Origin: Agaribacterium haliotis
GTDB taxonomy: Bacteria > Pseudomonadota > Gammaproteobacteria > Pseudomonadales > Cellvibrionaceae
Direction: 5' to 3'
DNA length: 64,000 bases
NCBI RefSeq assembly: GCF_002312815.1
Contig: NZ_NKQJ01000015.1
Location: 55,422-119,421, forward strand
Below, piece by piece: positions 19,632 to 30,338 of the stretch; position 1 is the first letter of the stretch; the number at the start of each line of letters is the position of its first letter. The notes beneath the pieces are model-generated. The model did not search any database. It saw nothing but the letters and a program-made list of their open reading frames with translations, and was not told where the DNA came from. A program made the translations under genes and the position numbers.

Positions 19632-20345
19632 TTACTTCACGCTAATTACGACTTTAGCGACAGGGTTTAACCAGCGGTGGACACGGGAGTCGAGATCACT
19701 GGGGCCGGCGTCGGCATCGGTATCACCCAACACGCCGCGGTGAATATGTACGGTGTCGTTACTTTCTTCCGTGGTGACACCACTGCCACCTGTGCCGCCA
19801 TTCATTCCCGGATTTACAGGAATGCCAGGTGCGCCGAGCATGCCGCCGCCATTAACAATTTCATCATTGGCTTCGGTACCTGCATCGTAGGCATCGAGGT
19901 ACACAACGTAGTCGCCGGGCTCGGAAGGGATAGGCCAGGAATTCAGGCCGATAAAGCCGTCATTGGTTGGCAGCATCATCGCCACAATACTCAAGTACTG
20001 CTGCTCTTTGCTGTCAAAATCTGTTGCCATGGTCGTTGCCGCCGGTGCCAGCAGACCTTCGGCCGGATTGCGCAGCGCTTCACCACCGCTGGCTTTTACC
20101 GCGTCGTAAAGGCCGTCAATCGCACCGCCTTCGGCCATCATCGCCAACTCAACGGACGCCTGCTCGCCGATCTGAAACAACATCGAATCTGCATCGTGCG
20201 CAGCAAGCAAAATCGGAGTGAAATAAATACCTTGAGTAAGGTTGGTAATTTTTACATCGACAACTTCAGCAGACGCACTGCCGGCAGCCAAAGTAGTTAA
20301 GGTCGCGCCGAACAAGGCCGCTTTTAATGAGGCTTTTAATTTCAT
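19632..20345 (-). CDS. secreted spondin-domain protein
   Basis: 237 residues with a Sec signal peptide ending near ASA (residue 26). The spondin-like domain is paralogous to the following gene: VDVKITNLTQGIYFTPIL, FIGLNSWPIPSEPGDY, YDAGTEANDE, and a C-terminal VHIHRGV...HRWLNPVAKVVISVK. A Gly-rich insert (about 160-185) separates the last strands. It differs from its partner in being soluble rather than lipid-anchored. The function is unknown. Confidence 0.78.
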   Translation of the reverse strand: MKLKASLKAALFGATLTTLAAGSASAEVVDVKITNLTQGIYFTPILLAAHDADSMLFQIGEQASVELAMMAEGGAIDGLYDAVKASGGEALRNPAEGLLAPAATTMATDFDSKEQQYLSIVAMMLPTNDGFIGLNSWPIPSEPGDYVVYLDAYDAGTEANDEIVNGGGMLGAPGIPVNPGMNGGTGGSGVTTEESNDTVHIHRGVLGDTDADAGPSDLDSRVHRWLNPVAKVVISVK

Positions 20346-20460
20346 GACACAGGTCTCCGTGTGTGACTGGAGTTGCCATGGTAAAAAGCAAATATCAAAT
20401 GCCGATCACCGCTTTATCACAAAAGGATCACAGCCCGGCTTTAATTTACAGCGCCAATTA

Positions 20461-21297
20461 TTATTTTGGCCACTGCCCTAAACTAATACGCTCGTGGCCG
20501 GCCAAGTCGCGGCGACTTTGCACCTGGTCAAAACCGCACTTCAGCAAAAGCTGTCTGACACTGTCGGCCTGCTGCCAACCGTGCTCAAGCAACAACCAGC
20601 CGCCTTCAAATAAAAATGCACCTGCTTGAGTGATAATCTGGCGTAGGTCTTCGAGCCCCTGCTCGCCGCTGATCAAAGCCGAGTGCGGCTCAAAGCGCAC
20701 ATCGCCCTGGCGCAAGTGCACATCGTCACAGTCAATATAAGGGGGGTTGCTTAGGATAAGGTCAAAGTGGCCGCCTACCTGCTCAAACCACGAGCTTTTA
20801 TATACGTTAACGCGCTCGAGCTTATTTAAATGGGCGTTGTGCTTAGCCAGCGCAAGCGCATCATCCATACGATCGACCGCCTCAATATGAGCACACGGGA
20901 ATTCCGACGCCAAGGCCAGGGCAATGGCGCCAGTGCCGGTACCGAGATCGAGCATGCGCGCTTCGTCAAAAGCAAACTCAAGTGCAGTTTCAACCAACAG
21001 TTCTGTGTCGGGCCTAGGAATCAAGGTCGAAGTATTTACTTTGAGGGTCAGGCTCCAAAAACCCTGCTCGCCGAGTAGATAAGCCACCGGCTCTCCGCGC
21101 AGGCGCCGCTGAAATAGTTGCTCAAATGTCGCCAGCTCATCCAGGCTTAGCGGGTACTCAGGCCACGTAAAAAGAAAGCTGCGATCTTTTTTTAAACTAA
21201 ACGCCAGTATCAACTCAACATCGAGGCGAGCGCTGTCACTCTCTTGTAAAAGTGCGGCGCGCTTTAAACAATCGGCAACACATTGGGGCTGCGTCAT
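20461..21297 (-). CDS. prmC: peptide chain release factor N5-glutamine methyltransferase
   Basis: PrmC methylates the Gln of the GGQ motif in release factors. The 278-residue protein has an N-terminal helical domain, the SAM-binding LDLGTGTGAIALALA motif and the catalytic NPPY motif. It starts 4 nt downstream of prfA, whose product is its substrate, in the classic hemA-prfA-prmC order. Confidence 0.96.
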   Translation of the reverse strand: MTQPQCVADCLKRAALLQESDSARLDVELILAFSLKKDRSFLFTWPEYPLSLDELATFEQLFQRRLRGEPVAYLLGEQGFWSLTLKVNTSTLIPRPDTELLVETALEFAFDEARMLDLGTGTGAIALALASEFPCAHIEAVDRMDDALALAKHNAHLNKLERVNVYKSSWFEQVGGHFDLILSNPPYIDCDDVHLRQGDVRFEPHSALISGEQGLEDLRQIITQAGAFLFEGGWLLLEHGWQQADSVRQLLLKCGFDQVQSRRDLAGHERISLGQWPK

Positions 21298-21301
21298 GCG
21301 C

Positions 21302-22384
21302 TTATTCGCTCAGCGCAGCGAGCTGGTCGGCCTGGTACTCATTGACCAGCGGCTGAATCACCTCGTCGAGACTGCCTTCCATAATTTCTGCCAGCTTATA
21401 GAGTGTGAGATTAATGCGGTGATCGGTTACCCGCCCCTGGGGGTAGTTATAGGTGCGTATGCGCTCGGAGCGATCGCCACTGCCGACCAGAGACTTGCGC
21501 TGATCGCTGTGCGCCGCCGCGGCGGCTTCTTCCTGAGCTTGCTGCAGGCGCGAAGCCAGCAGAGCCATCGCCTTGGCGCGATTTTTGTGCTGCGAACGTT
21601 CGTCCTGACACTCAACGACCACACCTGTCGGCAGGTGGGTAATGCGTATCGCCGAGTCGGTTTTGTTGACGTGCTGACCACCGGCCCCCGACGCGCGAAA
21701 AGTATCAACCTTTAAGTCGGCCTTATTAATGTCGATGGACTCGAGCTCGTCGGCTTCCGGCATAATCGCCACAGTGCAAGCCGAGGTGTGGATGCGCCCC
21801 TGACTCTCGGTTTCCGGTACCCGCTGCACGCGGTGGGCACCACTTTCAAACTTCAACTGGCTGTAGGCCCCCTGGCCAACCACACGCGTGATGATTTCTT
21901 TAAAGCCGCCGTGCTCGCCGGCATTTTCACTGATCACTTCGATGCGCCAACCGCGACTCTCGGCATAGCGGCTGTACATGCGAAATAAATCGCCGGAGAA
22001 AATAGCCGCTTCATCACCACCGGTGCCAGCGCGAATTTCGAGAAAGACATTTTTAGCATCGTTGGGATCTTTTGGCAGTAGCAGTTTTTGCAAGTTGAGC
22101 TCCAGCGGCTCAACTTCGGCCTCACTGCTTTTTAACTCCTCCTGCGCCATCGCACGCATGTCGGGGTCGTCATCGGCGGCAAGCAACTTTGCCTCTTCAA
22201 TATTATCGAGCAGTTGCTGGTAACTTTCGTAAGTTTTTACAACCGGCTCAAGCTCGGCGTACTCTTTGCCTAAATCGCGAAAACGATTCTGGTCGGCAAT
22301 CACATCGGCATCGCCGAGCAAATGCCCCACCTCCTGATAACGCTCAGCCAGCAGGGATAATTTATCTAAAATGCTCTGTTTCAT
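21302..22384 (-). CDS. prfA: peptide chain release factor 1
   Basis: RF1 reads UAA and UAG stop codons. The 360-residue protein contains the peptidyl-tRNA hydrolysis loop [13 protein letters not shown] and the downstream [12 protein letters not shown] motif. It is 18 nt downstream of hemA and followed by prmC, which modifies it. Confidence 0.98.
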   Translation of the reverse strand: MKQSILDKLSLLAERYQEVGHLLGDADVIADQNRFRDLGKEYAELEPVVKTYESYQQLLDNIEEAKLLAADDDPDMRAMAQEELKSSEAEVEPLELNLQKLLLPKDPNDAKNVFLEIRAGTGGDEAAIFSGDLFRMYSRYAESRGWRIEVISENAGEHGGFKEIITRVVGQGAYSQLKFESGAHRVQRVPETESQGRIHTSACTVAIMPEADELESIDINKADLKVDTFRASGAGGQHVNKTDSAIRITHLPTGVVVECQDERSQHKNRAKAMALLASRLQQAQEEAAAAAHSDQRKSLVGSGDRSERIRTYNYPQGRVTDHRINLTLYKLAEIMEGSLDEVIQPLVNEYQADQLAALSE

Positions 22385-22402
22385 AGTTATGCTTTTTTGA
22401 TG

Positions 22403-23662
22403 TCAGTCGTCGACATCACCAATAGAAAATATTTTTTTTATGTGTTGTAGCAGGCCAACATTGTTGTCACTCGCGGCTTTTTTCATTGCCGCCGTTGGGC
22501 CGTGCATAAATTTATTGCCGATATTATTCGCCAAACGCTTTAAAGCCTCTTCCGGGTCCTGCCCCGAACGCAAATTCTTCAGCGCTTTATCCAGCTCCTG
22601 CTCGGTCAGCGAAGCAACTTGTGTGCGAAAAGCTTTAATACTGCTAACCGCACTCAGTGCCCGGTGCTCTTGCTCGTACTTGCGCACGCCCTCTTCAACG
22701 ATGTCGAGCGCAAGCTCGGCCGCCTGCTGACGCGAGCGGCGATTTTCATCGATCACCTCGGTCAGATCGTCGACAGTGTAGAGAAAAACATCGTTTAACT
22801 CACCGACTTGCGCTTCAATATCACGCGGCACCGCAATATCTACCATAAACATCATTTTGTGTTTACGTTTTTTTAGGGCCTGCTCAACCATGCCTTTGCC
22901 GATCAACGGCAAAGGCGCCGCCGTTGACGAGATAACGATATCAGCATCGGCCAGATAGTCGGGGATCTCTGGAATTAACAGCACCTCGGCGCCCACTTCG
23001 GCAGCGAGGCGGCGGGCGTTTTCCAGGGTTCTGTTGGCAATCAGTAAACGTTTAATGCCCTGTTCACGCAAGTGCCGGGCAACCAGCTCAATGGTTTCCC
23101 CCGCACCCACCAACAGCGCTGTATCTTTGCTCAGATCTGAGAAAATCTGCTGCGCCAGACTAACTGCAGCATAGGCAACCGATACCGGGTTTTCTCCGAT
23201 GGCCGTTTCCGAGCGCACTCGCTTGGCCGTGGCAAAGACCTGCTGAAAACAGCTGTGCATGCCCGAACCGAGCACCTCGGCCTCGCCGGCCAGCGCGTAA
23301 CAGTCTTTCATCTGCCCGAGGATCTGCGGCTCGCCCAGCACCAGCGAATCGAGGCCGGACGCGACTTTCATCATGTGGCGCACCGCTTCAGCGCCCTGCT
23401 TGCCATAACTGCAGGCGCTGAACTCAGCGACATCGAGGCCCTTAAACTCAGCCAGCCAAGCGCTGATTTGCTCAAGACTTTTCTCACTGAGCCCATAGAC
23501 TTCAGTGCGATTGCAGGTGCTGAGTATCGCTGCCTCCGACACCATGGTCTCGGCGCAGGCCTGCTTTAAGGCGCGCTGCGCTTCGTCTGGGGCGAAAGCG
23601 AGATTTTCGCGCACGTCGACCGTCGCCGTAGTGTGATTGAGTCCGAGAGCAAAGAGAGTCAT
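22403..23662 (-). CDS. hemA: glutamyl-tRNA reductase
   Basis: Reduces glutamyl-tRNA(Glu) to glutamate-1-semialdehyde for tetrapyrrole synthesis. The N-terminus MTLFALGLNHTTATVDVRE, catalytic Cys motif ILSTCNRTEVY, NADPH fold LLVGAGETIELVARHL and helical dimerisation domain are present. I chose ATG 23662 because the family begins with this sequence; the open frame extends 21 codons further upstream without similarity. 419 residues is normal. It is divergent from the lolB-side lipoprotein gene. Confidence 0.95.
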   Translation of the reverse strand: MTLFALGLNHTTATVDVRENLAFAPDEAQRALKQACAETMVSEAAILSTCNRTEVYGLSEKSLEQISAWLAEFKGLDVAEFSACSYGKQGAEAVRHMMKVASGLDSLVLGEPQILGQMKDCYALAGEAEVLGSGMHSCFQQVFATAKRVRSETAIGENPVSVAYAAVSLAQQIFSDLSKDTALLVGAGETIELVARHLREQGIKRLLIANRTLENARRLAAEVGAEVLLIPEIPDYLADADIVISSTAAPLPLIGKGMVEQALKKRKHKMMFMVDIAVPRDIEAQVGELNDVFLYTVDDLTEVIDENRRSRQQAAELALDIVEEGVRKYEQEHRALSAVSSIKAFRTQVASLTEQELDKALKNLRSGQDPEEALKRLANNIGNKFMHGPTAAMKKAASDNNVGLLQHIKKIFSIGDVDD

Positions 23663-23852
23663 GAGCCGCCTGGGCTGCTGGTGAATAAAACCGTGCATTT
23701 TCGGGCCTAGTGTCCTTGTCGGCAAGGCCTAAAAAGCGGAATATGTGCAATTCGCCAACTAATTGCTAACGACATGTGAAGCATTGCCGCTATAGTGACG
23801 GCGCAAAAGCATATATTAAAGTAGTCAGCCGCCGAGGAGAGCTGGAGTCCCG

Positions 23853-25592
23853 ATGTTCTTTAGCCGCAGGCCCCAGCGCCCTGCATTAATCAGACCCGCA
23901 GTAACGAGCCTAGCCCTTGTCACCCTGTTTAGCTGTGCCAATTATCAGCCCTCAGAGCAAGCCATAGATCCGCTGCCAGATGTTGAAGTTGAGCAAAACC
24001 TGCACTTTGGCCAGGACAGCCTCTACCGGCTGATGACGGCGGAGCTGGCGCTGGTGCGAGAGTACTACGATATCGGCCTCGACAATTACGTTGAAGAAGC
24101 CATCAGCAGTCGCGATGTTGCCGTCACCGCCCGCGCCACCCAGGTTGCGCGCATATTAAAGAAACACGACGAAACCTTAGTGCTCGCCGAACAGTGGCGC
24201 GAGCTCGACCCCGGCAGCTACGAAGCGCGCTTTATTTTAATTTCCGAGTACATCTACGCCGAGCGTTTTGAACAGGCCTTTGCCGAAGCCCAGCGCTTGC
24301 TCGCTGCCGGCCACAGTGCCGGCTTTGAAGATATTGCCATCGACGCCGCGCAAAAAAATTATACCGGCCGCAGCGAGCTCAGCACGGCCTATGCCGAGCT
24401 GCGCAAACAATACCCCCGCGTGCCAGAGCTGCTTGTCGGCCACAGCATCTTGCTGCAGAGCCTCGGCGAGCTCGAACCGGCGCTGACGGCAATTCAAAAA
24501 GCCAATAAAATAGACGACAGTAACCCCCGCGCCCTGTTTCAGGAGTTTAGAGTGCTCAGCGCCCTGCAGCGCAACGACGAAGCACTTGATGCCTACGGCC
24601 GCATGGTCGAGCTGCAGCCGGAAAACATCCAGCTTCGCAACCGCTACGCCCAGCTGCTGATTGGCTCGGATTTAAACTTGGCGATGAAGCAGTACGAAAT
24701 CCTGCACCGGCAAGACAAACAGGATGCCGACATCCTGCTCAACCTCGCCCTGCTGCAGTTTGACCAAGGCGAACTCGATGAAGCCGAGCGCAACTTCCTG
24801 ACCCTGATCAGCCGCAAGCAACACCAGAGCACCGCCAACTACAATCTCGGCCTGCTCGCAGCCCAGCGGGGAAACGCTCGCCAGGCACTGAGCTATTTCA
24901 TCGCGGTTAAAGACGGGCCCCGCTACGTTGATGCCTCGTCGCGCGCCGCCGACCTAATCGCCTCCAACGAAGGTTTTAGCAGCGCCCAAGCTTTTATCAG
25001 CGGTCGCCGCGAACAGGCGAGCAGCCCCGAAGCACAGGAATCCCTGTATCAGATTGAAGCTGAAACCCTGGCCAGCGCCGGCCAAAAAGCGCAGGCGGCC
25101 TCTTTGTATAAAGTCGCGCTTGAGCAGTTCCCAGGCAGTGTTCGCCTGCACTACAGCCGCGCGATGTACTACACAGAAATACGTGAACCGGAAAAAGCCG
25201 AGCAAGATTTTCTGGTCGTACTCAGCCAGGCCCCCAACAGTGCCGCTACATTAAACGCACTCGGCTATACCCTGCTCGACCAGACCGACAGACTCGCTGA
25301 TGCCACCTTATATATAGAGCGCGCCTACGAGCTCGACTCAGAAGATGCGGCCATCGTCGACAGCATGGGCTGGCTGCGCTTTAAACAACAGCAGTATGAC
25401 GAAGCACTGAAACTTCTGCGCCGCGCTTATGAGATCTTCCCGGACCACGAAATCGCCGCCCACCTTGGCGAAGTGCTCTGGCAGCAAGGCAGGCAGCGGG
25501 CCGCGCGCAAAATCTGGCGCGAAGGGCTCGAGCTCAGGCCCCAGAGCCCCGTGATCTTAACCACCCTGCAGCGCCTCGGAGTTGAGCTGTGA
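23853..25592 (+). CDS. TPR-repeat lipoprotein upstream of lolB
   Basis: 579 residues. The signal peptide ends in lipobox LFSC (Cys28), followed by about 12-14 tetratricopeptide-like helical pairs, e.g. LNALGYTLLDQTDRLADATLYIERAYELD near residue 460. A protein of this type precedes lolB in Pseudomonas-like genomes. TPRs make protein-protein scaffolds; the partner is unknown. It is translationally coupled to lolB through a 4-nt GTGA overlap, suggesting a role in outer-membrane lipoprotein biology. Confidence 0.85.
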   Translation: MFFSRRPQRPALIRPAVTSLALVTLFSCANYQPSEQAIDPLPDVEVEQNLHFGQDSLYRLMTAELALVREYYDIGLDNYVEEAISSRDVAVTARATQVARILKKHDETLVLAEQWRELDPGSYEARFILISEYIYAERFEQAFAEAQRLLAAGHSAGFEDIAIDAAQKNYTGRSELSTAYAELRKQYPRVPELLVGHSILLQSLGELEPALTAIQKANKIDDSNPRALFQEFRVLSALQRNDEALDAYGRMVELQPENIQLRNRYAQLLIGSDLNLAMKQYEILHRQDKQDADILLNLALLQFDQGELDEAERNFLTLISRKQHQSTANYNLGLLAAQRGNARQALSYFIAVKDGPRYVDASSRAADLIASNEGFSSAQAFISGRREQASSPEAQESLYQIEAETLASAGQKAQAASLYKVALEQFPGSVRLHYSRAMYYTEIREPEKAEQDFLVVLSQAPNSAATLNALGYTLLDQTDRLADATLYIERAYELDSEDAAIVDSMGWLRFKQQQYDEALKLLRRAYEIFPDHEIAAHLGEVLWQQGRQRAARKIWREGLELRPQSPVILTTLQRLGVEL

Positions 25593-26161
25593 AATTCAGG
25601 CTTATTGCATTCATTGGCACCTTAAGTTTATTGGTGGCCTGCAGCAGCCAATATCAAAAGCTCAGCGGCGAAGCCGGTCACGCCCGCGACCTTGAGCGCT
25701 GGCAGCTCAGTGGCAAAATCGCCCTGCGCACTGCCGACGAAGGTCACAGCGCAGTGTTGTTGTGGCGCCAAAATAAAAGCGACTTTTACATCAGCCTCAG
25801 CGGCCCTTTTGGCGCCGGGCGCATTGAAATAGAGAGCGACAACAGCGGTGCTGTGCTGCGCAATGCCGATGGCGAACACTATGCCGCCAGCGCCGAGCAG
25901 TTGTTTTTGCAGCTCGTCGGCATGGAAATGCCGGTCGATATGCTGCGCTGGTGGGTGCGCGGGCTGCCGAGCCCAAACTTCCCCATCAGCAACAGCCAAT
26001 ACAGCGATAGCGGGCGCTTAATTGGATTTGAACAGCAGGGCTGGCAACTGGAACTCAGCCGCTTTCAACAACAGGGCTCTTTAACCCTGCCGGGAAAAAT
26101 CAAAGCCCTGCAGGCGCCCTATCAAGTCAAACTCATTATCCAAAACTGGCAGGCAATTTGA
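25589..26161 (+). CDS. lolB: outer-membrane lipoprotein insertion factor LolB
   Basis: LolB accepts lipoproteins from LolA and inserts them into the outer membrane. The 190-residue protein is itself a lipoprotein (lipobox LVAC, Cys18). It has the LERWQLSGKIALRT start and the hydrophobic-barrel strands typical of LolB, with the WWVRGLPSP motif. The start is a GTG overlapping the preceding stop. In many gammaproteobacteria ispE follows; here it does not. Confidence 0.9.
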   Translation: MKFRLIAFIGTLSLLVACSSQYQKLSGEAGHARDLERWQLSGKIALRTADEGHSAVLLWRQNKSDFYISLSGPFGAGRIEIESDNSGAVLRNADGEHYAASAEQLFLQLVGMEMPVDMLRWWVRGLPSPNFPISNSQYSDSGRLIGFEQQGWQLELSRFQQQGSLTLPGKIKALQAPYQVKLIIQNWQAI

Positions 26162-26233
26162 GCGCCAAACGACAAAGCGCCGGCAAGTTAAGCCACACGA
26201 GCAGCCCAATGCTAAAAAAAGCTCAACAAAGGT

Positions 26234-26262
26234 TTGACAACTAAGAAAAGCGCCATTAAAGT
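26234..26262 (+). promoter_or_regulatory. sigma-70 type promoter for tRNA-Gln / prs
   Basis: A perfect TTGACA (-35, 26234-26239) is followed after 17 nt by TAAAGT (-10, 26257-26262), about 120 nt before tRNA-Gln. The spacing is ideal. Confidence 0.6.
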
Positions 26263-26383
26263 ACCGGCCTTCCTCGAGGGGGGCAGGGAAAACGACTTTC
26301 CCGACAAGGTAGATAAACGCTGAGTTTATATACTCGAGGGCAGTCCAAATTGGACGATAAGCGCCTCCCCAACCGAGTTTTAC

Positions 26384-26458
26384 TGGGGTGTAGCCAAGCG
26401 GCAAGGCAGCGGGTTTTGATCCCGTCATTCGAAGGTTCGAATCCTTCCACCCCAGCCA
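26384..26458 (+). tRNA. tRNA-Gln (TTG)
   Basis: The acceptor TGGGGTG pairs with the ACCCCAG-like 3' side. The anticodon loop TTTTGAT gives anticodon TTG, the T arm is AAGGTTCGAATCCTT and CCA is encoded. It lies 59 nt upstream of prs, as in Pseudomonas. Confidence 0.96.
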
Positions 26459-26517
26459 TTTCCTTCCGCTCGCCACACTCTTAACTCCGATGACGTGAGT
26501 ATACAAAGAGGTCTTAC

Positions 26518-27462
26518 GTGGCTGACTTAATGGTTTTCACCGGCAATGCTAACCCAGAACTTGCGGCCAGCATTGGAGACAAACTTCATGTTCCCCTTGG
26601 CGACATTATGGTCGACAAGTTTTCAGACGGCGAAATTCGCGTCGAGCTGAATGAGAACGTGCGCGGTCGCGATGTATTTGTTATCCAGCCAACCTGCGTT
26701 CCAACCAATGACAACATGATGGAAATGCTTGTTATTGTTGACGCCCTGCGCCGCGCCTCAGCCGGTCGTATTACTGCCGTGGTTCCATACTTTGGTTACG
26801 CCCGCCAGGACCGACGCGTTCGCTCCGCGCGAGTGCCGATCACTGCAAAAGTTGTCGCCGACATGATGGTCACCGTCGGTGTTGACCGCGTGCTGACTGT
26901 CGACTTACACAGCGAACAGATTCAGGGCTTTTTTGATGTGCCGGTCGACAATGTCTACGGCTCGCCAGTGTTGCTTGAAGACATTCTGCGCCAGAATTTT
27001 GAAGACTTAGTTGTCGTATCGCCGGATATTGGCGGTGTCGTTCGCGCACGCGCGGTGGCCAAGCAGCTCGGTGTTGAGCTTGCGATTATCGACAAACGCA
27101 GGCCAACCGCGAACGTTGCCGAAATTATGAATATTATCGGTGAGGTCGAAGGCCGCACCTGCCTGCTGGTTGATGACATGGTCGATACCGCCGGCACCCT
27201 GTGCAATGCCGCCAGCGCGCTCAAAGAGCACGGCGCGAAAAAAGTTATCGCTTACGCCACTCACGCTGTACTCAGCGGCCCGGCCGTTGAACGCTTAAAC
27301 AAGAGCGAACTGGATGAGTTGGTAGTCACCGACTCCATTCCACTGGTCGGCGACGCAAAAAAATGTAAAGTCATTCGCCAACTGACCCTGGCGGATATGC
27401 TTGCTGAAGCGATGCGTCGCATCAGCAATGAAGAATCTCTCAGTGCGATGTTTGCCGAATAG
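26518..27462 (+). CDS. prs: ribose-phosphate pyrophosphokinase
   Basis: Makes PRPP from ribose 5-phosphate and ATP for nucleotide, His and Trp synthesis. The 314-residue protein has GNANPELA near the start, the flexible-loop YFGYARQDR motif and the PRPP-binding [12 protein letters not shown] motif. The start is a GTG with AAAGAGG upstream. It is followed by rplY and pth in the conserved block. Confidence 0.97.
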   Translation: MADLMVFTGNANPELAASIGDKLHVPLGDIMVDKFSDGEIRVELNENVRGRDVFVIQPTCVPTNDNMMEMLVIVDALRRASAGRITAVVPYFGYARQDRRVRSARVPITAKVVADMMVTVGVDRVLTVDLHSEQIQGFFDVPVDNVYGSPVLLEDILRQNFEDLVVVSPDIGGVVRARAVAKQLGVELAIIDKRRPTANVAEIMNIIGEVEGRTCLLVDDMVDTAGTLCNAASALKEHGAKKVIAYATHAVLSGPAVERLNKSELDELVVTDSIPLVGDAKKCKVIRQLTLADMLAEAMRRISNEESLSAMFAE

Positions 27463-27601
27463 GCCCACAGCACACTGAAAGAGCACGGCAGCCAGCCGCA
27501 CTTGCTCCGCAAGAGCTGTTTGGCTTCGTGAAAACACCTCGCTTGTCCTGGTCGCGGGCAGCGGGGTTTATTTTTTTAACTAACTTATAGAGTTGAGTCT
27601 T

Positions 27602-28237
27602 ATGTCTACTGAAGATTTTAAATTAGACGCTCAAGCTCGTGACGATTCAGGGAAAGGTGCGAGCCGCCGCCTGCGTCGCGAAGCTGGCCTTGTTCCTGCC
27701 ATCGTTTACGGCGGTAAGAAAAAGCCACAAAACATCAGCGTTGAGTACAAAGAGCTGATCAAGCACCTCGAAAATGAAGCGTTCTACAGCCACATTATCG
27801 AGCTGAACATCGACGGCAAAAGCGAAGACGTGATCCTTAAGGATCTGCAACGTCACCCATCTAAAGTTGAGATCTACCACGCTGACTTCTTCCGCGTGAG
27901 CAAGACCAAGAAACTGAAGATGAACGTTCCTCTGCACTTCATCAACGAAGACACTTCTGTTGGCGTTAAGCAGCAGGGCGGTATCGTTAATCACCTGATC
28001 ACCGAACTGGAAGTAAGCTGTCTGCCAGCTAACATCCCTGAGTTCATCGAAGTTGATCTGGCTGAAGTTGAAGTTGGCCAAACCGTACACATCTCTGACC
28101 TGACTTTGCCTAAAGGCGTTGAGTCTGTTGCTCTGAGCCACGGTGCCGACCACGACCAGTCTGTTGCAGCGATCATCAAGACCCGCGGCGCAGCTGAAGA
28201 CGAAGCTGGCGACTCTGAAGAAGAAGCAGGCGAATAA
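27602..28237 (+). CDS. rplY: 50S ribosomal protein L25 (general stress protein CTC form)
   Basis: L25 binds 5S rRNA. This is the long CTC form (211 residues), with the N-terminal L25 domain ([20 protein letters not shown]) and a C-terminal beta domain ending in an acidic tail rich in Glu. ATG 27602 ([11 protein letters not shown]) is taken as start. It lies between prs and pth, its usual place. Confidence 0.96.
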   Translation: MSTEDFKLDAQARDDSGKGASRRLRREAGLVPAIVYGGKKKPQNISVEYKELIKHLENEAFYSHIIELNIDGKSEDVILKDLQRHPSKVEIYHADFFRVSKTKKLKMNVPLHFINEDTSVGVKQQGGIVNHLITELEVSCLPANIPEFIEVDLAEVEVGQTVHISDLTLPKGVESVALSHGADHDQSVAAIIKTRGAAEDEAGDSEEEAGE

Positions 28238-28264
28238 GTCTGAGGCCAGCCCGAGAGATCAACT

Positions 28265-28861
28265 ATGAAATCTAAGGCTGTGCCTATTCGTATGATCGTG
28301 GGCCTGGGTAATCCGGGCTCCGACTACGAGCGAACGCGCCACAATGCAGGTCAAGATTTAGTTGAACTGCTGGCGCGTCAGGTGGGCTCCACTCTGGCGC
28401 CCTCCCCCAAATTTTTTGGCCTCTGCGCCAAAGCACGCATCGCCAATAGCGATGTGCATCTTGTTGTACCCACCACCTATATGAATCGCAGCGGTCAAGC
28501 CGTTGGCGCCCTCGCACGCTTTTACAAAATCGCGCCCGAGGAAATCTTAGTGGTACACGACGAACTCGATTTAAGCCCCGGTGTGGCGCGCCTTAAAATA
28601 GGTGGCGGACACGGCGGTCACAATGGCCTGCGCGACATTATCAGCGCCCTGGCCAACAATAAGAATTTTGCGCGCCTGCGCTTAGGTATAGGCCACCCCG
28701 GCCAGGCCTCTCAGGTCGCATCCTATGTATTAAAGCGCGCAGCAGCGGCAGACCAGCAAGCCATCGATACCGCTATCGATGAGAGCCTCAGAGTGCTCGA
28801 TGACGTTGTCAGCGCAGACTGGGACAAAGCCACACGCGAGCTGCACTCTCGCACCAAGTAA
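28265..28861 (+). CDS. pth: peptidyl-tRNA hydrolase
   Basis: Recycles peptidyl-tRNA dropped from ribosomes. The 198-residue protein contains [19 protein letters not shown] with the catalytic His, [10 protein letters not shown], and [11 protein letters not shown]. It lies 27 nt downstream of rplY and 23 nt upstream of ychF in the conserved order. Confidence 0.97.
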   Translation: MKSKAVPIRMIVGLGNPGSDYERTRHNAGQDLVELLARQVGSTLAPSPKFFGLCAKARIANSDVHLVVPTTYMNRSGQAVGALARFYKIAPEEILVVHDELDLSPGVARLKIGGGHGGHNGLRDIISALANNKNFARLRLGIGHPGQASQVASYVLKRAAAADQQAIDTAIDESLRVLDDVVSADWDKATRELHSRTK

Positions 28862-28884
28862 CTTATTTTAACTAGGTAAAACTC

Positions 28885-29976
28885 ATGGGTTTTAAATGCG
28901 GCATCGTTGGCCTGCCCAACGTCGGTAAAAGTACTTTATTCAACGCCCTGACCAAAGCAGGCATCGGCGCGGAAAACTTCCCTTTCTGTACGATTGAGCC
29001 AAACAGCGGCATCGTACCAGTACCCGATCCGCGCCAGGACAAACTCGCCGACATCGTCAAACCCGAGAAAGTCATTCCTACCACCATGGAATTTGTCGAC
29101 ATCGCAGGCCTCGTTGCCGGCGCCTCCAAAGGTGAGGGCCTCGGCAACCAGTTCCTGGCCAATATTCGCGAAACCGACGCCATTGCCCACGTTGTGCGCT
29201 GCTTTGATGACCCCAACGTTATCCACGTCGACGGCGCCGTAAATCCGAGCTCCGATATCGACGTTATCAATACTGAGTTAGCACTTGCTGACCTCGAAAG
29301 TGTTGAAAAATCGCTGCAGCGCTTCGCCAAACTGGCCAAAGGCCAAGACAAAGATGCCATCAAGATGAAGGCGCTGTGCGAGAAGATTCTGCCCCACCTG
29401 AACGAAGCTCTGCCGCTGCGCAGCTTTGATTTAACTGACGATGAAAAGGCCGATCTAAAACAGCTGAGCCTGCTGACCTTAAAGCCAACTATGTACATCG
29501 CCAACGTTGAAGAGGACGGTTTTGAAGACAACAAACTGCTCGATACCGTGCGCGACATTGCCAGTAACGAAAACGCGGTTGTTGTGCCGGTGTGCAACAA
29601 ACTAGAAGCTGAAATTGCCGAGCTCGAAGACGAAGAAAAAGCCGAGTTCCTAGCCGACTTAGGCTTAGAAGAACCCGGCCTGAACCGCGTGATTCGCGCC
29701 GGTTACGAACTTCTGGGCTTACACACGTATTTCACCGCCGGCGTTAAAGAAGTTCGCGCCTGGACCATCCCTGTCGGGGCAACGGCGCCGCAAGCGGCGG
29801 GCAAGATTCACACCGACTTTGAAAAGGGCTTTATCCGCGCAGAAGTCGTAGCCTACGATGACTTTGTCGAGTTTAACGGTGAAAACGGCGCCAAAGACGC
29901 CGGTAAATGGCGCCTTGAAGGCAAAGACTACGTCGTTGTCGACGGCGACGTTGTACACTTCCGCTTCAACGTCTAA
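28885..29976 (+). CDS. ychF: redox-regulated ribosome-binding ATPase YchF
   Basis: An Obg-family P-loop protein of 363 residues (the usual size). It has G1 GLPNVGKST, the G3 DIAGLV motif, the NVEED G4 variant associated with ATP rather than GTP preference, and a C-terminal TGS domain. YchF associates with ribosomes and affects oxidative-stress response. The pth-ychF pairing is conserved. Confidence 0.97.
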   Translation: MGFKCGIVGLPNVGKSTLFNALTKAGIGAENFPFCTIEPNSGIVPVPDPRQDKLADIVKPEKVIPTTMEFVDIAGLVAGASKGEGLGNQFLANIRETDAIAHVVRCFDDPNVIHVDGAVNPSSDIDVINTELALADLESVEKSLQRFAKLAKGQDKDAIKMKALCEKILPHLNEALPLRSFDLTDDEKADLKQLSLLTLKPTMYIANVEEDGFEDNKLLDTVRDIASNENAVVVPVCNKLEAEIAELEDEEKAEFLADLGLEEPGLNRVIRAGYELLGLHTYFTAGVKEVRAWTIPVGATAPQAAGKIHTDFEKGFIRAEVVAYDDFVEFNGENGAKDAGKWRLEGKDYVVVDGDVVHFRFNV

Positions 29977-30103
29977 GCCATCAGCTAGCGCAATCAAACA
30001 CAGCTAAAAAACTCGCTATTTGCCGCTTGACTTTAACTGGCTTGATCAGCAAAATACGCGCCTCTCGCAAACTAGGCCCGGCCAGTGAACGAGATAAACC
30101 TGT

Positions 30104-30180
<77 letters not shown>

Positions 30181-30186
30181 TCCTTC

Positions 30187-30222
30187 AAAAAGGCGATAAG
30201 TGAAAACTTGTCGCCTTTTTTT
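30187..30222 (+). terminator. rho-independent terminator after tRNA-Met
   Basis: The stem AAAAAGGCGATAAG / CTTGTCGCCTTTTT has a TGAAAA loop and runs into seven T residues, starting 7 nt after the tRNA. Confidence 0.9.
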
Positions 30223-30338
30223 GTGCCTATGCCACTCCCCTTTGAGTGAAATCAACTGCCTCAGCGCTTTTTTCTCCAGCTTGAAACCCGTGCTATAGGG
30301 TTAAAGTCCAAGTAGCAACACAAGCGTGGAGAAGATCT

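Noticed and set aside
26081..26506. Minus-strand frame over lolB and tRNA-Gln as an ispE remnant
   Set aside because: Its translation shows no GHMP-kinase motif and mostly reads the complement of lolB and the tRNA.
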